DNA from: JBMNOI01 sp050942995
GTDB lineage: Bacteria; Chloroflexota; Anaerolineae; UBA1429
Direction: 5' to 3'
Assembly: GCA_050942995.1 (NCBI GenBank)
Contig: JBMNOI010000171.1
Coordinates: 1-5,409, forward strand
Length of the DNA stretch: 5,409 nucleotides
Made by a program: the position numbers and the translations under genes. The notes beneath the pieces were generated by a model. That model was not told the DNA's origin. It saw only the letters and a program-made list of their open reading frames with translations, and ran no database searches. This document shows positions 1 to 4,163 of the stretch, one piece after another; position 1 is the first letter of the stretch; the number at the start of each line of letters is the position of its first letter.

Positions 1-141
1 CGTCGGGGCGCCCCACTTTTTGTCCAGCGCCACGTTCCGCCCCTTCGGGCCCAGCGTCGAGCCCACCGCCGCGGCCAGTTTGTCCAGGCCGGCCTTTAGC
101 GAAATTCGCGCCTCTTCCGAAAAACGTAACTGCTTCGCCAT
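1..141 (-). CDS. groEL: Chaperonin GroEL, N-terminal fragment (runs off left edge)
   Basis: The first 47 codons of the 60-kDa chaperonin subunit, which forms the ATP-driven double-ring folding chamber in the cytoplasm with GroES as its lid. The visible protein starts MAKQLRFSEEAR and carries the highly conserved TLGPKGRNV nucleotide-binding segment at residues 29-37, followed by LDKKWGAPT, where most GroELs have a similar K-[FS]-x-[AS]-P sequence. The ATG at 141-139 is preceded by GGAGGAG (154-148 on the minus strand) at a spacing of 6 nt, which fixes the start. It lies 97 nt downstream of groES on the same strand, as in a classical groESL operon, and should share the CIRCE-controlled promoter. 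The ATPase, hinge and apical domains are outside the window, so completeness cannot be judged. Family identity is essentially certain. Confidence 0.97.
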   Translation of the reverse strand, partial: MAKQLRFSEEARISLKAGLDKLAAAVGSTLGPKGRNVALDKKWGAPT

Positions 142-147
142 CTGTTA

Positions 148-154
148 CTCCTCC
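148..154 (-). promoter_or_regulatory. Ribosome binding site of groEL
   Basis: GGAGGAG on the minus strand, 6 nt before the groEL ATG. It lies outside the intergenic hairpin at 198-227, so it should stay accessible. Confidence 0.8.
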
Positions 155-197
155 AGGATAACCAACAAATGGTCAGAAATTGCGCATCGTTTTCAGC

Positions 198-227
198 GGT
201 GGCCTGGGATAATCCCCAGCGCCCACC
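198..227 (-). other. Intercistronic hairpin between groES and groEL
   Basis: Arms 198-202 (GGTGG) and 223-227 (CCACC) enclose a second stem, 204-208 (CTGGG) with 215-219 (CCCAG), separated by a small asymmetric internal loop. The core also contains the perfect palindrome GGGAT-A-ATCCC (206-216). There is no T-run after it on the minus strand, so it is not a standard terminator. It could be an mRNA-stabilising or processing structure between the two cistrons. Intergenic cleavage of groESL transcripts is known in some bacteria, such as Agrobacterium; the role here is inference. Confidence 0.4.
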
Positions 228-238
228 CGTGTCACGTG

Positions 239-541
239 CTAGCTCTCGATAACCGCCAGAATATCGCTCTCGCGCAGGATCAATACCTGCTGGTCGCCGT
301 CCAGTTTGATCTCGGTGCCGGCATACTTGGCGTACAATACCTGATCGCCAACTTTTACGTCCATGGGCACCAGATTTCCCTGATCATCACGGCGCCCCGC
401 GCCTACCGCGACGATTACGCCCTTCTGAGGCTTTTCCTTGGCCGTCTCGGGCAATACAATCCCGCCAACCGTTCGATCCTCTTGCTCTACCGGTTCGATA
501 ACGACTCGATCCCCGAGTGGCTTCAGATTGACCTTCGCCAT
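239..541 (-). CDS. groES: Co-chaperonin GroES (10 kDa chaperonin)
   Basis: Encodes a 100-aa GroES, the heptameric lid of the GroEL chamber; the usual length is about 95-100 aa. The N-terminal strand reads NLKPLGDRVVIEP (residues 5-17). The mobile loop that contacts GroEL follows at about residues 18-38, with the GGIVLP motif at 26-31. Next come VIVAVGAGR (42-50), KVGDQVLYAKYAGTE (63-77) and the C-terminal ILRESDILAVIE. The ATG at 541-539 is chosen because a perfect AAGGAGGT (558-551) lies 9 nt upstream. An in-frame TTG at 547-545 would sit only 3 nt from that Shine-Dalgarno and is rejected. First gene of the operon, followed by groEL after 97 nt. Regulation: promoter and CIRCE at 659-712. Nothing appears damaged. 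Confidence 0.98.
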   Translation of the reverse strand: MAKVNLKPLGDRVVIEPVEQEDRTVGGIVLPETAKEKPQKGVIVAVGAGRRDDQGNLVPMDVKVGDQVLYAKYAGTEIKLDGDQQVLILRESDILAVIES

Positions 542-550
542 CTCCAAAAG

Positions 551-558
551 ACCTCCTT
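551..558 (-). promoter_or_regulatory. Ribosome binding site of groES
   Basis: AAGGAGGT on the minus strand, a full match to the anti-Shine-Dalgarno core, 9 nt before the ATG at 541. It decides the start codon against the in-frame TTG at 547. Confidence 0.85.
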
Positions 559-595
559 GCTAATATGGTACAAATATCGTCAGGAGAGTCTGTGA

Positions 596-604
596 CTGGC
601 ACTC
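596..604 (-). repeat. Extra CIRCE half-site copy in groES leader
   Basis: CTGGCACTC at 596-604 is an exact copy of the left arm of the CIRCE at 659-667, and the match extends one more base (G). The copies are 63 bp apart, close to six helical turns. At the expected 9-bp spacing the partner arm (614-622, GATCACAAA) keeps only 5 of 9 bases of the CIRCE consensus arm GAGTGCTAA. This is either a degenerate second operator or a chance copy. Confidence 0.4.
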
Positions 605-658
605 GCTCTCGCTGATCACAAATACCACATCTAAACCAGCACGTTCCCGGTTGCCATT

Positions 659-685
659 CTGGCACTCGTGGGGGCCGAGTGCTAG
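659..685 (-). promoter_or_regulatory. CIRCE operator (HrcA binding site)
   Basis: CTGGCACTC (659-667), a 9-bp spacer, then GAGTGCTAG (677-685). The CIRCE consensus is TTAGCACTC-N9-GAGTGCTAA: the arms match at 7/9 and 8/9 with the exact 9-bp spacer. The right arm overlaps the last two bases of the -10 box of the groES promoter and covers the predicted transcription start. That is the standard geometry for HrcA blocking RNA polymerase until heat shock. No hrcA gene is in the window. Confidence 0.93.
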
Positions 686-712
686 GATAGCATAGATGAA
701 GTACCTTGTCAA
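684..712 (-). promoter_or_regulatory. groESL promoter (sigma-70 type)
   Basis: On the minus strand, a perfect -35 TTGACA (712-707), a 17-bp spacer, and -10 TATCCT (689-684). Predicted start is near 677, giving a leader of about 135 nt to the groES ATG. A housekeeping promoter overlapped by CIRCE fits negative heat-shock control rather than an alternative heat-shock sigma factor. Confidence 0.85.
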
Positions 713-834
713 GATCCCGTTTACTCCTCACAGCACTTTCTCATTCTGGCGTAAACATATCCGAGCCCGGCTTGAGGCAAGATACCCTCGCACCGACGCG
801 CCGGACTTTTTCGCTTAGTCGCTGGTGCCGTTCT
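713..834. other. Divergent spacer between groESL and bS22-like promoters, no gene seen
   Basis: About 120 bp between the two divergent -35 boxes. Neither strand has a convincing reading frame with a Shine-Dalgarno, a tRNA-like fold, a strong inverted repeat or a terminator with a T-run. Confidence 0.5.
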
Positions 835-863
835 TTGTCGTGCTGTAAGCCTTGTGGTATAAT
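835..863 (+). promoter_or_regulatory. Promoter of the bS22-like gene (extended -10)
   Basis: A perfect -10 TATAAT (858-863) preceded by TGG, forming an extended TGnTATAAT. A 17-bp spacer separates it from a weaker -35 TTGTCG (835-840). Predicted start is near 870, leaving a short leader of about 33 nt before the ATG at 903. The strength suits a ribosomal protein gene. Confidence 0.8.
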
Positions 864-890
864 ATGGTAAATGCAAGGAACATTGAGGGA

Positions 891-899
891 GGAGGTGAT
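891..899 (+). promoter_or_regulatory. Very strong ribosome binding site of the bS22-like gene
   Basis: GGAGGTGAT pairs along nine bases with the 3' end of 16S rRNA. The GGAGGT core ends 6 nt before the ATG at 903. Confidence 0.85.
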
Positions 900-902
900 T
901 GG

Positions 903-995
903 ATGGGTAGCGTAATCAAAAAGCGTCGCAAGAAGCTTGCCCGGCACAAGTACCGGAAGATGCGTAAAGCCATGCGTTGGCAGCGTCGCCGCTAA
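903..995 (+). CDS. bS22-like small ribosomal protein (AURKAIP1/COX24 domain), 30 aa
   Basis: A 30-residue gene starting MGSVIKKRRKKLARHKYRKM and ending RWQRRR. Sixteen of 30 residues are Lys or Arg, the typical make-up of an rRNA-binding peptide. The pattern G-S-V-I-K-K-R-R-K-[KR]-[ML] followed by K-[HY]-R-K and R-x-Q-R-R is the signature of the AURKAIP1/COX24 family. That family includes bS22, a small-subunit protein known from mycobacterial ribosomes, and mitochondrial relatives. Expected role: a minor 30S subunit component in the cytoplasm. Support for real expression is strong: an extended -10 promoter at 835-863 and a near-perfect Shine-Dalgarno at 891-899. The gene stands alone, divergent from groES and convergent with the URO-D gene at 1177-2436. 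Automatic gene callers with a length cut-off would miss it. Confidence 0.88.
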   Translation: MGSVIKKRRKKLARHKYRKMRKAMRWQRRR

Positions 996-1004
996 AGGCG
1001 GTAC

Positions 1005-1022
1005 GCCTGTGATCGCACAGGC
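1005..1022 (+). other. Small hairpin after the bS22-like gene
   Basis: GCCTGTG (1005-1011), loop ATCG, CACAGGC (1016-1022): a perfect 7-bp stem ten bases after the stop codon. No T-run follows, so at best it is a weak terminator or a 3' stabilising stem. Confidence 0.4.
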
Positions 1023-1102
1023 ATTGGAATGATCTAATCGTCGGTTAGTGGCCCATTTTGGGCAGATCGACATGAATATGAGCAGGTATGCACGTCACAT
1101 GT

Positions 1103-1143
1103 AACAGGAGCAGCACGCCGCCATGGTAAGTGCTGCTCCTGTT
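1103..1143. terminator. Probable bidirectional terminator hairpin
   Basis: AACAGGAGCAGCAC (1103-1116) pairs perfectly over 14 bp with GTGCTGCTCCTGTT (1130-1143) across a 13-nt loop. It sits between the 3' ends of the convergent bS22-like gene (995) and the URO-D gene (1177), which is where a shared terminator is expected. The T-run is short in both directions (TTT on plus, TT on minus), so the intrinsic terminator assignment is probable rather than certain. Confidence 0.65.
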
Positions 1144-1176
1144 TGCCGTTATCACCCCGGGTTGATTCGGGTCGGG

Positions 1177-2436
1177 CTAGCGACAGGCGGAAAAGGCCTC
1201 GAACAGAGCGCGCAGGTTTTCCGTCGGCACTGTTGCCTGGATGTTGTGTACCGCATTGAACACAAAACCACCATCCTGCCCCAAAATGGCCACATTCTCG
1301 CGCACATGTTCCGTAATCTCGTCCGGCGAGCCAAAGGATAGAACCTGCTGCGTATCCACACCGCCGCCCCAGAACACCAGCCGTTCTCCCCAACGAGCCT
1401 TGAGCTCGCGCGGGTCCATCCCCACCGCCGAGATCTGCACCGGATTCACGATATCCACACCCGCATCCACCATGTCGTCGTACAGGTCGACCATCGAGCC
1501 ACAACTGTGGTAAAAAGTCTTCCAGCCGGTACGGGTGTGTATCCAGTCGTTAATCGCTTTGTGGAATGGCTTGAACATCTCCCGATAGCTGCGGGGAGAG
1601 ATGAAGGGGCCCGTCTGGGAGCCAAAGTCGGTCCCGCTGACAAAGATCGCCACAATCCGCTCTCCCACGGCCTGGTGATACAGCTCTAGATTTTTCAGTG
1701 CGATCTCTAGCTGGCGCTCAAAGATCCCCTTGATATAATCCGGATACAGCACCGTCGCCATGTACCAGTCGGCTACCGCGCGAATCCCCTTCGGGTATGC
1801 CACATTCAACCCCGGCACGAGGGCGATATCGCCAAAACTGCTCTGCCCAAAGTTCCCGATGATGGCCCGAGAGGTCGATTCATAGAGCGTCCGGGATCGC
1901 TCTTCGAGCAACCGCAACTCCTCATCGGTGTACACATGGTACATGTCGGCAACCCACTCGTCGGGGTCCAGGGTCGATTCATCGAACGGCTGCTGCCGCT
2001 CGACGGCATCGTGATAGAAACCTTCTGCCGGCATTCGTCCCGAGGGGGGCACCGTCTGGTCACCGTTCGGATACTGATAAAGATAGCCGTCAGACGCCAC
2101 CCGGGTGTTGAACCCTTCGGGAACCAGCACCGGCGTTCCATCATACAGGCGGAAGGGCTTCCATCCCTTCTTGGGAAAGCCAAACATGGTGCTATCGTCT
2201 GTCAGGCCGATGATATCTACCCCCAACGCATCCAGCACATCGTCATCCACTTCGCCCAACATCTGATAGGGTTCGTGCACTCGGACGACTCGTTCCTCCA
2301 ACCCCAGCGCCTGACGAAGCCGGTGAAGCGCCGCAGCCGAGATGCCCGTCACATTCGTGGATCCCAGATCGAGAGGAACCCGATCGGGGGTCTGGTGGTT
2401 TAACGCCTGGATAACGCGCTCGCGTGATGTCGCCAT
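1177..2436 (-). CDS. URO-D superfamily methyltransferase-like protein with H-x-C...H metal site
   Basis: A 419-aa member of the uroporphyrinogen decarboxylase superfamily. It resembles the cobalamin/corrinoid-linked methyltransferase branch (MtaA, MtbA, CmuA type) rather than heme-pathway HemE, which is about 350 aa and lacks the zinc motif. Landmarks: N-terminal RERVIQALNHQTPDRVPLD (5-23), GTDFGSQTGPFISP (268-281), FYHSCGSM (308-315) with H310 and C312, VNPVQ (330-334), WGGGVDTQQVL (356-366) and VFNAVHNIQATVPTENL (392-408). In MtaA-type enzymes a zinc that activates the thiol acceptor is held by H-x-C and a later Cys; here H397 is at the expected place of that Cys. Start: the ATG at 2436-2434 has GGAGGTGA (2449-2442) 7 nt upstream; the longer in-frame GTG at 2445 is part of that Shine-Dalgarno. 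Substrate and methyl acceptor are unknown, and no corrinoid protein gene is nearby. Cytoplasmic; no signal peptide. Confidence 0.9.
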   Translation of the reverse strand: MATSRERVIQALNHQTPDRVPLDLGSTNVTGISAAALHRLRQALGLEERVVRVHEPYQMLGEVDDDVLDALGVDIIGLTDDSTMFGFPKKGWKPFRLYDGTPVLVPEGFNTRVASDGYLYQYPNGDQTVPPSGRMPAEGFYHDAVERQQPFDESTLDPDEWVADMYHVYTDEELRLLEERSRTLYESTSRAIIGNFGQSSFGDIALVPGLNVAYPKGIRAVADWYMATVLYPDYIKGIFERQLEIALKNLELYHQAVGERIVAIFVSGTDFGSQTGPFISPRSYREMFKPFHKAINDWIHTRTGWKTFYHSCGSMVDLYDDMVDAGVDIVNPVQISAVGMDPRELKARWGERLVFWGGGVDTQQVLSFGSPDEITEHVRENVAILGQDGGFVFNAVHNIQATVPTENLRALFEAFSACR

Positions 2437-2441
2437 GATCG

Positions 2442-2449
2442 TCACCTCC
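2442..2449 (-). promoter_or_regulatory. Ribosome binding site of the minus-strand URO-D gene
   Basis: GGAGGTGA on the minus strand. It contains the in-frame GTG at 2445, so translation must begin at the ATG at 2436 instead. Confidence 0.8.
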
Positions 2450-2460
2450 GGGGTAGTTGC

Positions 2461-2471
2461 GCCACTGTGGC
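2461..2471. other. Short perfect palindrome at the start of the minus-strand URO-D transcript
   Basis: GCCAC-T-GTGGC, 5-bp arms around one central base, next to the predicted start point (about 2469) of the minus-strand promoter. The position would suit a repressor operator, but the arms are short and chance is possible. Confidence 0.25.
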
Positions 2472-2475
2472 ATGC

Positions 2476-2504
2476 ATTCTAGTGCACCTGACCATGCGCC
2501 GCAA
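2476..2504 (-). promoter_or_regulatory. Promoter of the minus-strand URO-D gene
   Basis: On the minus strand, -35 TTGCGG (2504-2499), a 17-bp spacer and -10 TAGAAT (2481-2476). Predicted start is near 2469 with a leader of about 33 nt. Matches are 4/6 and 5/6. Confidence 0.6.
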
Positions 2505-2544
2505 GCGATTTTCCCCCGGCACGCCATCCCGCTCGTTCGATCCC

Positions 2545-2574
2545 TTGACGCTCCCCGCCGCCTCCATCTATACT
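2545..2574 (+). promoter_or_regulatory. Promoter of the URO-D/Rieske/S51 operon
   Basis: -35 TTGACG (2545-2550), an 18-bp spacer, and -10 TATACT (2569-2574): each box is one base from consensus. Predicted start is near 2581, about 70 nt before the ATG at 2652. It is back to back with the minus-strand promoter at 2476-2504, so the two URO-D genes could be co-regulated. Confidence 0.75.
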
Positions 2575-2641
2575 GAATATGCCGTTCCCGTTCATCGTTC
2601 CGACGGTCGTATTCATCGGCACGCCCCTTGTCCCCGTTGAC

Positions 2642-2648
2642 GGAGGAA
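2642..2648 (+). promoter_or_regulatory. Ribosome binding site of the plus-strand URO-D gene
   Basis: GGAGGAA; the GGAGG core ends 5 nt before the ATG at 2652 and fixes that start. Confidence 0.75.
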
Positions 2649-2651
2649 TAG

Positions 2652-3746
2652 ATGAGCAACTCTGGACGCACCTTTCGCGATATGGTGTCCGCCGTCTGGC
2701 ACGGGCATGATCCGGGCGGCATCGTCTGGCAACCCCGCCTCGAGTTCTGGTACGCCGTGAACAAAGCGCGAGGCACATTGCCCGCTCACCTCGGTCAGGC
2801 GTCGCTGGAAAGTGTGTACGATTACTGCCACGCCTCGATTCGTTACTTTGGTAATGGATTGCGCGTACGTCAGCGGCATGTGGAGATCGGCGAAGAACGA
2901 CTCGATGCGCAGAGCGTGCGCACCACATGGAAAACACCGGTGGGTACGCTGACCGAGGTGCGCCGTTACGATGAATGGGGGCTATCCTCTCACCTCACAG
3001 AGTACAAGATCAAGGCACCGGCCGACCTCGATGTGCTGGAATATATGTTGCAGCACGAAGAGTGGTTCTGGGATCAGCAGGCCTATGAGGCCGATCTGGC
3101 CCGCGTGGGCGACCGGTGTGTGCCCCAGTTCTATTTCCGACGTTCGCCCGTGCAGGGGCTGATGATCGAGCATATGGGGTTGGAGAACACCGTCTATCTG
3201 ATGATCGATCGGCCCGAGCGGCTGCGTCAGTATGTCGAGGTGCAGACGGCTGCCGATGAGGCCATGTATCGGGTGATCGGCGATTGCCCGGTGCCGGTCG
3301 TCAACCTGGGTGAAAACATCGATGCTCACATGGATCCTCCCTCTATCTGGAATGAGCACCTTGTCCCGTATTATCGCCTGCGCACCGAGCAGCTCCATGC
3401 CGCCGGCAAACGCGCCTTTATTCTTATAGACGGCGCCATGAAGCCGTTGCTTCCCTATCTGCGTGCCTGCCCGTGGGACGGGATCGAGGCCGCCACACCG
3501 CTTCCCCAGGGGGATGTCACCATCGATGAGATCGAGCAGGCTCTGGGCGATCTGATCCTGCTGGACGGCATTCCGGCCATCTACTTCCTGCCGTCATTCC
3601 CCGAGTCGGAGTTGATCGCCTGCGTCAACGAACTCGTCGAACGATTTCACCCGCGGCTCATCCTGGGCATATCGGACGAAATACCGCCCGATGGGGATAT
3701 TGAGCGTGTACGGCTTGTCGGTGAGATGGTGCAGCAGATGGGTTGA
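2652..3746 (+). CDS. URO-D superfamily protein lacking the zinc H-x-C motif
   Basis: A 364-aa second member of the URO-D superfamily, clearly divergent from the minus-strand copy. Family landmarks: PGGIVWQPRLEFWY (21-34), VNLGENIDAHMDPPSIW (217-233), the FILIDGAMKPLLPYL segment (256-270), then GIEAATPLPQGDVTIDE (277-293) and GISDEIPPDGDIERVRLVG (339-357). In MtaA-like enzymes the place of IDG (259-261) carries H-x-C; here no Cys or His is available, so zinc-dependent thiol methylation seems unlikely. It may act on a different substrate or as a partner of another protein. First gene of an operon: the stop is 31 nt before the Rieske gene at 3778. The ATG at 2652 has GGAGG 5 nt upstream and its own promoter at 2545-2574. 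Function is not assigned beyond the superfamily; HemE is unlikely. Confidence 0.87.
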   Translation: MSNSGRTFRDMVSAVWHGHDPGGIVWQPRLEFWYAVNKARGTLPAHLGQASLESVYDYCHASIRYFGNGLRVRQRHVEIGEERLDAQSVRTTWKTPVGTLTEVRRYDEWGLSSHLTEYKIKAPADLDVLEYMLQHEEWFWDQQAYEADLARVGDRCVPQFYFRRSPVQGLMIEHMGLENTVYLMIDRPERLRQYVEVQTAADEAMYRVIGDCPVPVVNLGENIDAHMDPPSIWNEHLVPYYRLRTEQLHAAGKRAFILIDGAMKPLLPYLRACPWDGIEAATPLPQGDVTIDEIEQALGDLILLDGIPAIYFLPSFPESELIACVNELVERFHPRLILGISDEIPPDGDIERVRLVGEMVQQMG

Positions 3747-3764
3747 GAAGACGCCCATCACCGT

Positions 3765-3770
3765 AAGGAG
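3765..3770 (+). promoter_or_regulatory. Ribosome binding site of the Rieske gene
   Basis: AAGGAG, 7 nt before the ATG at 3778. The same frame stays open back to 3691 inside the URO-D gene, but that longer version has no comparable site and its extra residues are not Rieske-like, so 3778 is the start. Confidence 0.8.
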
Positions 3771-3777
3771 AGGGCCT

Positions 3778-4128
3778 ATGACCGCGTGGAAAGATATCGG
3801 GCCGATAGATGCGTTCTCGAAAGAACTGCATGCTGTCGAGTTGGACGGGACGACCATCCTGGTGGTCCGTCTGGGCGACCTGTTCTATGCGATGCAAGAG
3901 CGATGCCCGCACAGAGGCGGGCACCTTTCACAAGGGCATCTGGAGGGCACTGAACTCGTTTGCCCGGTGCATGGATCCCGTTTTGATGTCACCGACGGTC
4001 GTCTGATTCGGTGGGTTGCCGGACTACCCGGCCTGGTCCGTGAGTTGGCGACTACATTCGGTCAACCGCGAGGATTAGAGGTCTACCCTGTCGAGATCCG
4101 TTCCGATCACGTTTGGGTCAAGATCTGA
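3778..4128 (+). CDS. Rieske-type [2Fe-2S] ferredoxin-like protein
   Basis: A 116-aa single-domain Rieske protein. The cluster ligands are complete: CPHRGG (C43, H45) and CPVHGSRFD (C62, H65), spaced C-x-H-x16-C-x2-H, with two His expected on the outer iron. The domain begins with WKDIGPIDAFSKEL and ends LEVYPVEIRSDHVWVKI, the usual closing strands. An uncommon feature is the insertion RWVAGLPGLVRELATTFGQP (78-97) between the second ligand loop and the last strands; it is longer than in simple dioxygenase ferredoxins. There is no signal peptide or membrane anchor, so it is a soluble cytoplasmic electron carrier or small subunit. Gaps of 31 nt and 35 nt to its neighbours suggest one transcript, so it may pass electrons to a reaction involving the URO-D-like or S51-like protein. 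The partner is unknown; no reductase or oxygenase gene is in the window. Confidence 0.93.
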   Translation: MTAWKDIGPIDAFSKELHAVELDGTTILVVRLGDLFYAMQERCPHRGGHLSQGHLEGTELVCPVHGSRFDVTDGRLIRWVAGLPGLVRELATTFGQPRGLEVYPVEIRSDHVWVKI

Positions 4129-4152
4129 GTCACCGGGCACGTCCCATTATCC

Positions 4153-4158
4153 AGAGGT
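4153..4158 (+). promoter_or_regulatory. Ribosome binding site of the S51-like gene
   Basis: AGAGGT, 5 nt before the ATG at 4164; weaker than the other sites in this operon. Confidence 0.6.
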
Positions 4159-4163
4159 AACAA

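Noticed and set aside
20..595. A long plus-strand open frame (191 codons) opposite groES and groEL.
   Set aside because: It lies antisense to two certain genes whose reading frames explain its openness, and it has no family signature or ribosome site.
561..869. The 10-mer TAATATGGTA occurs at 561-570 and again at 860-869.
   Set aside because: The second copy overlaps the -10 box of the bS22-like promoter and the first is AT-rich leader; there is no extended similarity, so it looks like coincidence.
741..1073. A 110-codon minus-strand open frame covering the divergent promoter and the bS22-like gene.
   Set aside because: It is antisense to the bS22-like gene and its promoter, has no Shine-Dalgarno, and its composition does not look like a protein.
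1072..1104. A 10-codon frame (MNMSRYARHM) ending at the base of the 1103-1143 hairpin, like a leader peptide with an attenuator.
   Set aside because: No plus-strand gene follows for it to regulate and there is no Shine-Dalgarno; the hairpin is better explained as a terminator between convergent genes.
1177..2436. Calling the minus-strand URO-D gene hemE (uroporphyrinogen decarboxylase).
   Set aside because: The protein is longer than HemE, carries the H-x-C...H pattern of the methyltransferase branch and lacks the typical HemE N-terminal motif; no heme gene is nearby.
2579..2710. A 43-codon plus-strand frame starting ATGCCG upstream of and overlapping the plus-strand URO-D gene, with a faint resemblance (TPLVPVDGGIDE) to the start of DapA-type aldolases.
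   Set aside because: Its ATG falls at the predicted transcription start with no room for a ribosome site, and half of it overlaps the real gene in another frame. The resemblance is short and probably chance.
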